Source of the DNA: Streptomyces formicae
GTDB taxonomy: Bacteria; Actinomycetota; Actinomycetes; Streptomycetales; Streptomycetaceae
NCBI RefSeq assembly: GCF_022647665.1
Contig: NZ_CP071872.1
Span: 5,642,001 to 5,706,000 of the forward strand
Reading direction: 5' to 3'
Length of the DNA stretch: 64,000 nt
Each line of letters begins with the position of its first letter. Within the stretch, counting starts at the first letter, position 1. A program made the translations under genes and the position numbers. Shown here piece by piece: positions 16,573 to 24,525 of the stretch. Below the pieces are notes generated by a model, which was not told the DNA's origin, did not search any database, and worked only from the letters and a program-made list of their open reading frames with translations.

Positions 16573-18222
16573 TCAGTGGGCGCCGACGCCCGTGAGGGAC
16601 TTGACCTCCAGCTCGGCGTACTTGCCCTTGTCCGGCTCCTCCTTGGAGAGGAGCGAGCCGAGCCAGCCGAGCAGGAAGCCCAGCGGGATGGAGACGAGGC
16701 CCGGGTTCTCCAGCGGGAACCAGGCGAAGTCCGCGGACGGGAACATCGACGTGGGCTTGCCGGAGACGACCGGGGAGAAGAGGACCAGCACCACCGACGA
16801 GATCAGGCCACCGTAGATCGACCAGAGGGCTCCCTGGGTGGTGAACCGCTTCCAGAAGAGGCTGTAGAGGATCGTCGGCAGGTTGGCGGACGCGGCGACC
16901 GCGAAGGCGAGCGCGACCAGTCCCGCCACGTTCAGGTCGCGGGCCATCGCACCCAGCGCGATGGAGACGATGCCGATGAGGACGGTCGCCCAGCGCGCCG
17001 CGCGGACCTCTTCCTTCTCCGTCGCCTGCCCCTTGCGGATGACGTTGGCGTAGATGTCGTGCGCGAAGGACGAGGACGAGGCCAGGGTGAGGCCGGCGAC
17101 GACGGCGAGGATGGTGGCGAAGGCGACCGCGGAGATCACGGCCAGCAGGATCGCGCCGCCCGCCGAGTCGGCTCCGCCGATGTGCAGGGCGAGCAGTGGC
17201 GCCGCCGTGTTGCCCGCCTTGTTGGACGCGGTGATCTCCTCCGGTCCGACGAGCGCCGCCGCGCCGAAGCCGAGCGCGATCGTCATCAGGTAGAAGGCGC
17301 CGATGATGCCGATGGCCCAGATGACGGACTTACGGGCGGCCTTGGCGGTGGGCACCGTGTAGAAGCGGATGAGGATGTGCGGCAGACCCGCGGTGCCGAG
17401 CACGAGCGCGATGCCGAGCGAGATGAAGTCCAGCTTGGAGGTGCCGGTGGCACCGTACTTGAGGCCGGGCTCCAGGAACGCCGCACCCTTGCCGCTCTGC
17501 TCGGCCGCCGTGCCGAGCAGGTCGGAGATGTTGAAGTTGAACTTCAGCAGCACCAGGAAGGTGATGAGCAGGGTGCCCGCGATGAGCAGGACGGCCTTGA
17601 CCATCTGCACCCAGGTGGTGCCCTTCATGCCACCGATCGTGACGTAGAGAATCATCAGGATGCCGACGAGACCGACGATCGCGATCTTCCCGGCGTCGCT
17701 GGTGATGCCGAGCAGCAGTGAGACGAGCACACCCGCACCTGCCATCTGGGCGAGCAGATAGAAGATCGAGACGACGATGGTGGAGGTGCCGGCAGCGGTG
17801 CGGACCGGGCGCTGGCGCATGCGGTACGCCAGGACGTCGCCCATGGTGTACCGGCCGGAGTTGCGCAGCGGTTCGGCGACGAGCAGCAGGGCGACCAGCC
17901 AGGCGACCAGGAACCCGATGGAGTACAGGAAGCCGTCGTACCCGAAGAGGGCGATGGCGCCGGCGATGCCCAGGAAGGACGCGGCGGACATGTAGTCGCC
18001 GGAGATGGCGAGGCCGTTCTGGAAACCGGTGAACTGGCGCCCGCCCGCGTAGAAGTCGGCGGCGTCCTTGGTCTGCCGGCCGGCCCAGACGGTGATGAAC
18101 AGCGTCGCGACGACGAAGGCGGCGAAGAGCGTGATGATCAACGGCCGGTGCTCGCTGGTGGAGTTCGCCGCGTTCGACGCGGCGAGCTGGACGCCCTGGA
18201 GGGTGGTGATGCTGCTGCTCAT
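16573..18222 (-). CDS. actP: Cation/acetate symporter ActP-type (SSS family)
   Basis: The 549-residue sodium:solute symporter has about 13 membrane spans. FVVATLFITVWAGRQTKDAADFYAGGRQFTGFQNGLAISGDYMSAASFLGIAG is the SSS signature region (about residues 36-88), and GTTWVQMVKA follows later. Close family members take up acetate and short-chain monocarboxylates. It overlaps the upstream DUF485 gene by 4 bp (ATGA), the usual yjcH-actP arrangement. Substrate is inferred from this pairing. Confidence 0.88.
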   Translation of the reverse strand: MSSSITTLQGVQLAASNAANSTSEHRPLIITLFAAFVVATLFITVWAGRQTKDAADFYAGGRQFTGFQNGLAISGDYMSAASFLGIAGAIALFGYDGFLYSIGFLVAWLVALLLVAEPLRNSGRYTMGDVLAYRMRQRPVRTAAGTSTIVVSIFYLLAQMAGAGVLVSLLLGITSDAGKIAIVGLVGILMILYVTIGGMKGTTWVQMVKAVLLIAGTLLITFLVLLKFNFNISDLLGTAAEQSGKGAAFLEPGLKYGATGTSKLDFISLGIALVLGTAGLPHILIRFYTVPTAKAARKSVIWAIGIIGAFYLMTIALGFGAAALVGPEEITASNKAGNTAAPLLALHIGGADSAGGAILLAVISAVAFATILAVVAGLTLASSSSFAHDIYANVIRKGQATEKEEVRAARWATVLIGIVSIALGAMARDLNVAGLVALAFAVAASANLPTILYSLFWKRFTTQGALWSIYGGLISSVVLVLFSPVVSGKPTSMFPSADFAWFPLENPGLVSIPLGFLLGWLGSLLSKEEPDKGKYAELEVKSLTGVGAH

Positions 18223-18602
18223 GCGTCGGCCTCCGTTGCCCCCGTGCGCTCCATACGGGACTTGATCGCTTCCGCCTTGGGGTCGAGCTTGTCGGCCGCG
18301 TGCCGCGCATAGAACCAGGCGATGAGGAAGGTCGTGGCGAACTGGGCGAGCCCGAAGACGAAGGCCACGTTGATGTTGCCGAAGAGTTTGCTGCCCATGA
18401 AGCCGCCCGCGTAGTTGGACAGCAGCACGTACAGCAGGTACCAGGCGATGAAGGCGACGGTCAGGGGGAAGGCGAAGGAGCGGTACGAGCGGCGCAGTTC
18501 GCCGAATTCCGCACTCTCCTGCTCTTCGACGAACTCCTCCGTCGTGGGCTGGGCAGGGCTGGTGTCCGTACCGCCCTCGGGCGGCGGTGCATCGGTAGCC
18601 AC
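18219..18602 (-). CDS. DUF485 membrane protein, partner of ActP
   Basis: The 127-residue protein has an acidic/Pro-rich N-terminus and two membrane spans (about 55-75 and 90-110) in the DUF485 pattern SYRSFAFPLTVAFIAWYLLY and NVAFVFGLAQFATTFLIAWF. The GTG start at 18602 is preceded by GAGGAG. It overlaps the symporter gene by 4 bp, so the two are translated in a coupled way. DUF485 proteins accompany ActP-type symporters, but their function is unknown. Confidence 0.88.
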   Translation of the reverse strand: MATDAPPPEGGTDTSPAQPTTEEFVEEQESAEFGELRRSYRSFAFPLTVAFIAWYLLYVLLSNYAGGFMGSKLFGNINVAFVFGLAQFATTFLIAWFYARHAADKLDPKAEAIKSRMERTGATEADA

Positions 18603-18872
18603 GGAATCTCCTCGCGACGCGGGTGCGGTGGACCTGGATGTGAACATGGACAACGGGGGCAACGAGCGCCCCTGTACGGGGTCTGACGGTGCTTCTCCCC
18701 TGACAACGGCACGGAAGGCACGGCGAAGCGGTTCACTTCCGGTCCTTTCTCGTCAGGGTTTTCCATCGGAAGTCGTTGATGTACCCCGATGATCGGGATA
18801 ACTTCACTCGTCATGTACCCGCCCATTCGCACCGGGTGTCTGGGCGGCTTTCACGAGTGATGTGGAGAACCC

Positions 18873-20411
18873 ATGGCTCATCCGCGATCCAGACGAACGC
18901 GTGCGATAGCCCTGCCCGCAGGTCTGGCGCTCACGGCCTCGCTCGGATTCCTGCCCGCGGGCGCGGCGTCGGCCCTCCCCGCCGACGACGCCGCCGCTGC
19001 CGCGACGGTGACGACCGACGGACCGAAGCTGTCGTACGTGGTCAACACGTACGGCGGTCACTACACCGCCGCGTCGGTGAAGCGGGCGATCGAGAAGGCT
19101 GGCGGCACGGTGGTGATCGCCTACGACCAGATCGGCGTCATCGTCGTCCACTCGCAGAACCCCGACTTCGCGAAGCAGATCCGCGAGGTCAGGGGGGTCG
19201 CGTCGGCCGGTGCCACCCGCACCAACCCGATCGCCCCGCAGGCCGACACGGCCATCGACCTGGAGCAGCCGCTCGGTTCGGCCGAGGCGACCAGGGCCGC
19301 GGCGCAGGCGACGGACGAGCAGGACCCGTTCGAGCCGCTCCAGTGGGACCTGCCCGCCATCAAGGCGGACAAGGCCCACCAGAAGACGCTCGGCAGCAAG
19401 AAGGTCACCGTCGCGGTCATCGACACGGGTGTCGACGACACCCACCCCGATCTCGCGCCGAACTTCGACGTCGCGGCGTCCGCCAACTGCGTGAGCGGCA
19501 AGCCGGACACCACGGCCGGCTCCTGGCGGCCTGCCGCGGGCGAGAGCGACCACGGCACCCATGTGGCGGGCACCATCGCCGCCGCGAAGAACGGCGTGGG
19601 CGTCACCGGTGTCGCGCCCGGCGTGAAGGTCTCCGGCATCAAGGTGGCCAACCCCGACGGCTTCTTCTACACGGAGTCGGTCGTCTGCGGCTTCGTCTGG
19701 GCCGCCGAGCACGGTGTCGACGTCACCAACAACAGCTACTACACGGACCCGTGGCTGTTCGCGTGCAAGAACGACGCGGACCAGAAGGCCCTCCTGGAGT
19801 CGGTCACCCGGGCCACCCGGTACGCCGAGCGCAAGGGCGCGGTCAACGTCGCCGCGGCCGGCAACTCCCGGATGGACCTGGCGGCGGACGAGCTGACCGA
19901 CACGACCAGCCCCAACGACACGACGCCGGTGACGCGCCAGGTCGACCCGCGCGAGTGCCTCGACTACCCGACCATGCTGCCGGGTGTCGTCACGGTCTCC
20001 GCGACCGGCGCCAAGGGCCTGAAGTCGTCGTACTCGAACTACGGCAACGGCAACATCGACATCGCGGCCCCGGGCGGCGACTCGACGGCGTACCAGGCTC
20101 CGGACGCCCCGGCGACCAGCGGGCTGATCCTGTCCACGGTGATGAACGGCGGATACGGCTACAAGGCCGGTACGTCGATGGCCTCCCCGCATGTCGCGGG
20201 CGTCGCCGCGCTCATCAAGTCGGCGCACCCGCGTGCCTCGGCGGCCGAGGTCAAGGCGCTGCTGTACGCGCAGGCCGACGACACCGCGTGCGGTGCGCCG
20301 TACGACATCAACGGTGACGGCACGATCGACGCGGTCTGCGAGGGCGGCAAGAGCAAGAACGGGTTCTACGGGACGGGTATGACGGACGCGCTGGACGCGG
20401 TGCGCCGCTAG
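18873..20411 (+). CDS. Secreted S8 (subtilisin-like) serine peptidase
   Basis: The 512-residue exported protease has a signal peptide (basic RSRRTR, core ALPAGLALTASLGFLPAG, cleavage near ASA at about 33). An inhibitor-like propeptide (about 45-115) precedes the catalytic domain. The triad is visible: Asp in VAVIDTGVDDTHPDL (about 183), His in HGTHVAGTIAA (about 228) and Ser in GTSMASPHVAG (about 434). Extra Cys (ANCVSG, VVCGF, ACKND, RECLD) suggest disulfides. The TAG stop lies partly in the terminal repeat of a MITE-like element, so the last residues may have been altered. Confidence 0.92.
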   Translation: MAHPRSRRTRAIALPAGLALTASLGFLPAGAASALPADDAAAAATVTTDGPKLSYVVNTYGGHYTAASVKRAIEKAGGTVVIAYDQIGVIVVHSQNPDFAKQIREVRGVASAGATRTNPIAPQADTAIDLEQPLGSAEATRAAAQATDEQDPFEPLQWDLPAIKADKAHQKTLGSKKVTVAVIDTGVDDTHPDLAPNFDVAASANCVSGKPDTTAGSWRPAAGESDHGTHVAGTIAAAKNGVGVTGVAPGVKVSGIKVANPDGFFYTESVVCGFVWAAEHGVDVTNNSYYTDPWLFACKNDADQKALLESVTRATRYAERKGAVNVAAAGNSRMDLAADELTDTTSPNDTTPVTRQVDPRECLDYPTMLPGVVTVSATGAKGLKSSYSNYGNGNIDIAAPGGDSTAYQAPDAPATSGLILSTVMNGGYGYKAGTSMASPHVAGVAALIKSAHPRASAAEVKALLYAQADDTACGAPYDINGDGTIDAVCEGGKSKNGFYGTGMTDALDAVRR

Positions 20412-20571
20412 GGCCTGTCGTTTGGATCAGGCCGGATCAGTGAGCGGGGTCTGGTGCGTGCAGCTGCAAGGCGGAGGAAGGAGCCACTGCGGAGCATTGG
20501 CGACTGACGACAACGCGGCAGATGTGCGTGCCAGGGCACGCGAGCCCGGCAAGATCCGAACGAGAGGCCCT
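20410..20571. mobile_element. 162-bp MITE-like element with 19-bp terminal inverted repeats
   Basis: The ends AGGGCCTGTCGTTTGGATC (20410-20428) and GATCCGAACGAGAGGCCCT (20553-20571) are inverted repeats matching at 17 of 19 bases. The inside has no ORF of note but contains a perfect hairpin GCGTGCC-AG-GGCACGC. Similar GGCCTGTCGTTTGGATC ends are remembered from Streptomyces intergenic repeats. The left end contains the last two bases of the peptidase stop codon. No clear target duplication is visible. Confidence 0.6.
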
Positions 20572-20630
20572 GGGCGAACTGCAGCTCGGCGATGTGTCAC
20601 TAGGTGATGCGCCGCCGGGTGAGTCCACTG

Positions 20631-20664
20631 AGGGCCCGGACGCGAGGGGATGCGTCCGGGCCCT
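20631..20664 (+). terminator. Terminator of the peptidase gene, displaced by the MITE-like element
   Basis: A perfect 13-bp stem, AGGGCCCGGACGC with GCGTCCGGGCCCT, encloses an 8-base loop. It is 220 bp from the stop codon, with the MITE-like element between, suggesting that it once lay about 60 bp downstream. Confidence 0.7.
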
Positions 20665-20689
20665 TCGCGCGCGGTGCGACAGTGCCGCC

Positions 20690-20820
20690 ATGACCACCTC
20701 TGCGACCGAGTTGCTGTGGGCGGCTCTCTCCGGCGACGCCGAGCTGACCGCCCGCGTCTCGTACGGCGGCCCGCCGGGGCTGCTCGCGGCCGGGCTGCCC
20801 GTCATGGAACCGGCCCGGGG
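20690..20820 (+). pseudogene. Truncated 5' fragment of a CaiB-type CoA-transferase gene
   Basis: The frame starting ATG at 20690 reads MTTSATELLWAALSGDAELT, then a segment ending ARVSYGGPPGLLAAGLPVMEPAR, which resembles the start of actinobacterial family III CoA-transferase-like proteins. After about 43 residues resemblance stops and the sequence enters the 3' end of the oppositely oriented lysoplasmalogenase gene. It looks like a deletion remnant. The family assignment is from memory and tentative. Confidence 0.4.
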
Positions 20821-20854
20821 AGGGGCGGGCTTCGGACGGGTGCTTGCTTGCTCC

Positions 20855-21523
20855 TCAGACGGCAGTACGCGCCTCACGGGACGCCCGGCCCTCGGCGGCC
20901 CCGCGCCCGTGTGTGTCCAGGGCGCCCGTGGTCAGCAGGTACTGCGCCGCCGCATACGTGAGCATGATCCAGAAGTCCGGCACGGGCGGCTGCCGCCACT
21001 CGGCGAGGCCGGTCGCGAGGAGCATGTCGGAGAGCAGGAACAGCGCCCCGCCGGTGCCCGCCGTGCGGCCGAGCACGCTCGACCTGTAGGCCACGGCCGT
21101 GAGCAGCAGCGAGTACGCGGCGACGGGGATCCGCAGCCCCGCGGGCAGATCGGCCCAGAGCAGCGCGAGCGACACGGCGAGGACCGCGGCGTACACGACG
21201 CCGAGCGCCCGGCTCGGACGCCCGCGGCCGAAGAGCCCGAGGTAGCAGACGTGCCCGGCGGCGAAGGCCCCCATCCCGGCGAGGAACGCCCAGTCGGCGC
21301 CCGTCATCAGGAGCACGTCCCCGGCCCAGCCGCAGAGCAGGGCCGCGATCAGCGGCCGGGGCGCGCCGCGCGTGACCGCGTACGCCGCGAGCAGGGGCAT
21401 CAGCAGCGGCTTGGCGATCAGATGCCCGGTGCGCCAGCCGGCGAGCAGGGCGCCGAGGTCGAGGAGTACGGCGGCCGCGAAGAGCACCAGGAGGAGCCGG
21501 GCGGGACCTCTCGTCCGGCTCAT
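20855..21523 (-). CDS. YhhN/TMEM86-family lysoplasmalogenase
   Basis: The 222-residue protein has about eight membrane spans. Family motifs are LIAKPLLMPLLAAYAV near residue 35, CGWAGDVLLM and the C-terminal FLLSDMLLATG. Members of the YhhN family hydrolyse the vinyl-ether bond of lysoplasmalogens; related proteins are of unknown activity. The start overlaps the stop of the sterol-desaturase-like gene by 4 bp, so both are one lipid-related unit. The C-terminal tail is hydrophilic. Confidence 0.8.
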   Translation of the reverse strand: MSRTRGPARLLLVLFAAAVLLDLGALLAGWRTGHLIAKPLLMPLLAAYAVTRGAPRPLIAALLCGWAGDVLLMTGADWAFLAGMGAFAAGHVCYLGLFGRGRPSRALGVVYAAVLAVSLALLWADLPAGLRIPVAAYSLLLTAVAYRSSVLGRTAGTGGALFLLSDMLLATGLAEWRQPPVPDFWIMLTYAAAQYLLTTGALDTHGRGAAEGRASREARTAV

Positions 21524-22413
21524 CCGGCCGGCTCCACCACGGGCTCCGCTGCCGTGCCGGCCTGCGCGCCGTGCGTGGTCTGCCGCGGCTGCCACCCGGG
21601 CCCGCGGAGCAGCCGCCCGGCCCGCTCGTGCCAGCCGCTCGCCGCGCGCAGGTCGCGGGCGATGGAGACGTACTCGTGCGTGGCGACGCGCAGCGGGTTG
21701 TACGTCGCGATGTTCTTGGTGAGGCCGTACACGGGCCGTTCGGTCTCGGCCGCGAAGGACCGGAAGAGGCGGTCCCAGACGATGAGGATCCCGCCGTAGT
21801 TCCGGTCCAGGTAGCTGCCCTGCGACGCGTGGTGGACCCGGTGGTGGGAGGGCGTGTTGAACAGGAACTCGACGGGCCGGGGCAGCTTGTCGATCCGCTC
21901 GGTGTGGATCCAGAACTGGTAGACGAGATTGACGGAGGAGCAGAACGCGAGCGCGGCCGGGTGGACGCCGCAGGCGATGAGGGGCAGGTAGAACGGCCAG
22001 CTGGTGAACCCCGTCCACGGCTGCCGCAGCGCGGTGCTGAGGTTGAACTTCCGGCTGGAGTGGTGGACGACGTGGCAGGCCCACAGGATCCGGATGACGT
22101 GGTGTCCGCGGTGGGACCAGTAGTAGAAGAAGTCCTGCGCGAGCAGCATCAGCGGAACGGTCCACCACAGGACCGGGACCCGGAGCGGCGTGAGCTCGTA
22201 CACGGCGGTGTAGACGGCGACGACCGGGATCTTCCAGAGGACGTCGAAGAAGAGGCTGCCGAGCCCCATGGAGATGCTCGCGGCGGCGTCCTTCGCCTCA
22301 TAGCCGGCGGCATCCTCGTCCGGATGGAGGCGGTAGCTCACCATCTCCAGGACGGTGAGCAGGATGAAGGCGGGTATGGACCACAGCACGACATCGGGCA
22401 GGTTGGGCGGCAT
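21520..22413 (-). CDS. Sterol desaturase/fatty acid hydroxylase-family protein
   Basis: The 297-residue membrane di-iron protein has four to five spans and the expected histidine clusters: YYWSHRGHH (HxxxHH-like), HVVHHSSRKFN and NTPSHHRVHHASQ, with WDRLFRSFAAE after them. Family members hydroxylate or desaturate lipids at the membrane. The real substrate is unknown. It is the first gene of the pair with the lysoplasmalogenase, overlapping by 4 bp, suggesting common action on ether or sterol-like lipids. Confidence 0.87.
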   Translation of the reverse strand: MPPNLPDVVLWSIPAFILLTVLEMVSYRLHPDEDAAGYEAKDAAASISMGLGSLFFDVLWKIPVVAVYTAVYELTPLRVPVLWWTVPLMLLAQDFFYYWSHRGHHVIRILWACHVVHHSSRKFNLSTALRQPWTGFTSWPFYLPLIACGVHPAALAFCSSVNLVYQFWIHTERIDKLPRPVEFLFNTPSHHRVHHASQGSYLDRNYGGILIVWDRLFRSFAAETERPVYGLTKNIATYNPLRVATHEYVSIARDLRAASGWHERAGRLLRGPGWQPRQTTHGAQAGTAAEPVVEPAG

Positions 22414-22563
22414 GCGGGCACCGTAGAGGGGGTGTGCCGACCGGGCTAGATGCCGGTACCGACAAGCCTGCGAGACAAAGCGTCAGCTGCTGTTGGTGAC
22501 TTCCGCCAACGGCGGGCACCGGAGCCGGCGGTCCCCGGGCCCAGCGGGTCGCCGGGGCCGGCG

Positions 22564-23274
22564 CTACACCCCCGCCGCCCCCAGCAACGACCCCGCCGCG
22601 TACGTCACCCCCATCGCCAGCGCTCCCCCGCCCACGTTCCGCACCATCGCCCGCCCCGGCCGCGCGGCGCCCAGCCGGGCGCTCCACCAGCCGGTGAAGG
22701 TCAGCGCGAGGAGCACCGACACCACCGTCACCCACAGCCGGGCCGAGGGTGGCGGGAGGACGATGGCGAGCAGGGGCAGCAGTGCGCCCGCGGTGAACGC
22801 GAGGAAGCTCGCGCCCGCCGCCTGCCAGGGGTTGGTGAGCTCGTCGGGGTTGATGCCGAGCTCCACCCGGGCGTGGGCGCGCAGGGCGTCGCGTTCGGTG
22901 AGCTGGACCGCGGCCTCGCGGGCGACGTCGCGGGAGAGGCCGCGGTCGGCCAGCAGGTCGGTCAGCTCGTCGAGTTCGGCCTCCGGCTGCTCGCGCAGCT
23001 CGCGCCTCTCGACCGCCAGGGCCGCCAACTCCGAGTCGCGCTGGGTGGAGACGGAGACGTACTCGCCGGAGGCCATGGACATGGAGCCGGCGAGCAGTCC
23101 GGCGAGGCCGGCGGTGAGCAGCGCCCCGCGGTCGCTGGTGGCGCCCGCGACGCCGACGACGATGCCCGCGGTCGAGACGATGCCGTCGTTGGCGCCGAGT
23201 ACCGCGGCGCGCAGCCAGTTGAGGCGGGTGCCGAGGGAGTCTCCGTGCGGCTCTTGGTGCGTCGGTGCGGTCAC
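22564..23274 (-). CDS. VIT1/CCC1-family iron/manganese transporter
   Basis: The 236-residue protein has about five membrane spans. The family N-terminus is clear: LNWLRAAVLGANDGIVSTAG (residues 17-36), followed by GLLAGSMSMASGEYVSVSTQRD. A charged cytoplasmic middle region (about 88-145, rich in Glu/Arg) corresponds to the metal-binding helical domain. It probably exports or sequesters ferrous or manganese ions. It is 24 bp downstream of the amidohydrolase operon on the same strand but has no obvious functional tie to it. Confidence 0.88.
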   Translation of the reverse strand: MTAPTHQEPHGDSLGTRLNWLRAAVLGANDGIVSTAGIVVGVAGATSDRGALLTAGLAGLLAGSMSMASGEYVSVSTQRDSELAALAVERRELREQPEAELDELTDLLADRGLSRDVAREAAVQLTERDALRAHARVELGINPDELTNPWQAAGASFLAFTAGALLPLLAIVLPPPSARLWVTVVSVLLALTFTGWWSARLGAARPGRAMVRNVGGGALAMGVTYAAGSLLGAAGV

Positions 23275-23298
23275 GCGGGGAGGGTCTCACCGCCGCTG

Positions 23299-24525
23299 TC
23301 ACCAGACGCGGACCGACCCGCCCGCCGCGAAGGCGGGGCTGGTGGCGTCGGCCGGGATCTCCTTCAGCGGTTCGGCGATCTCCTCGACGGACGGACCGTG
23401 GACGGCGGCGAGCCCGTCGAGGAGGGCGAGGTCGAAGCCGTACACCCGGGCCGCGTTGCCGCCCACCATCGCCGCCACCTCCTCGCGCGGCAGCCCTGCG
23501 TAGGCGATGCGGAGCCCTTCGCGCGAGTACGGTGCCGTGCCCTCGTCGTGCGGGTAGTCGCTGCCCCACATGATCTTGTCGAGGCCGATCCGGTCGCGCA
23601 GCGGCACCTCGTGGGGGCGCATGAAGCTGGCGCCGACGAAGCAGTTGTCGCGCCAGACCTCGCTGGGGCTCTTGCCCATGGCGGCGGCGAGTCCGGCGCC
23701 GAACTTGGACTCGGCGGTCGCGGAGCGCGTGGCCGCGGCGACGAGCCTGCCGTGGTAGTAGTCGAGCATCTCGACGACCGCCGGGATCCATCCCGAGCCC
23801 TGTTCGGTGAGGACCAGTCGCAGTCCCGGGTGGCGGCGGAAGGCTCCGCCGAAGACGAGGTGCCACAGCGCCCGGTGAGAGAACCAGGTCGTCTCCACCA
23901 TGAACACGGCCCGTGCGGCGGGTTCGTCGCCGAGCGGCGGGGACGCGGAGCCGCCGTGGTGGTTGACGGGGACGCCCAGCTCTTCGCAGACCGCCCACAG
24001 CGGGTCGTACACCGCCGAGTAGAGCTCCGGGACGCCGGAGCCGGGTGGGGCGCCGGGCAGCAGGATGCCGCCGGTGAGGCCCGCCTCCTTGCTGCGGCGG
24101 ACCTCCGCGACCGCCTCGTCGACGTCGTTGAGCAGGATCTGCGCGACGCCCGCCCGCCGCCCCGGGGCGAGGGAGCAGAAGTCGGCGAGCCAGCGGTTGT
24201 GGGCGCGCAGCCCGGCCCAGCGCTGCTCGTACTCCTCGCGGCTCGGTGCCGGGGCCATCAGGGACGCGGACGGGAAGAAGGGCGGGATGGTGTTGGGGTA
24301 GACGACCTCGGCGACGATGCCGTCGGCCGCCAGTTCGGCGAGCCTGCGGTCGGAGTTCCAGTTGCGGTCGGCGGTGTCGGCGACGAGGTCCTCGTACGGG
24401 TTGACGTACGTGGCAGCCCACGCGTCAAAGTCGTCGTGGTGGCGCTTCTCCAGGTACGGCTTGTAGTCGAGGAGGTCGGCGCCGGCGTGGCAGTCGGCGG
24501 AGACGACCGTGTAGCGGTCCGTCAT
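23299..24525 (-). CDS. ACMSD-type amidohydrolase B, catabolic operon
   Basis: The 408-residue enzyme of the metal-dependent amidohydrolase superfamily has a metal-binding start SADCHAGADLLDYKPYL (residues 9-25), NHHGGS (metal His), RLVLTEQGSGW and MWGSDYPHDEGTAPYS near the C-terminus (metal Asp). Decarboxylases and hydrolases of the 2-amino-3-carboxymuconate semialdehyde type share this plan. It is a paralogue of the next gene upstream, with no intergenic base. Substrate is unknown. Confidence 0.85.
   Translation of the reverse strand: MTDRYTVVSADCHAGADLLDYKPYLEKRHHDDFDAWAATYVNPYEDLVADTADRNWNSDRRLAELAADGIVAEVVYPNTIPPFFPSASLMAPAPSREEYEQRWAGLRAHNRWLADFCSLAPGRRAGVAQILLNDVDEAVAEVRRSKEAGLTGGILLPGAPPGSGVPELYSAVYDPLWAVCEELGVPVNHHGGSASPPLGDEPAARAVFMVETTWFSHRALWHLVFGGAFRRHPGLRLVLTEQGSGWIPAVVEMLDYYHGRLVAAATRSATAESKFGAGLAAAMGKSPSEVWRDNCFVGASFMRPHEVPLRDRIGLDKIMWGSDYPHDEGTAPYSREGLRIAYAGLPREEVAAMVGGNAARVYGFDLALLDGLAAVHGPSVEEIAEPLKEIPADATSPAFAAGGSVRVW

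Noticed and set aside
18731..18752. PHO box upstream of the DUF485 and peptidase genes
   Set aside because: The first unit GTTCACTTCCG fits, but the second (GTCCTTTCTCG) departs at several key positions.
18785..18797. CCCGAT-G-ATCGGG palindrome as an operator
   Set aside because: Short palindromes of this GC content occur often by chance; no other support was found.
22414..22563. RNA gene in the gap before the sterol desaturase
   Set aside because: There are only GC hairpins, with no tRNA-like arms or known RNA motif.
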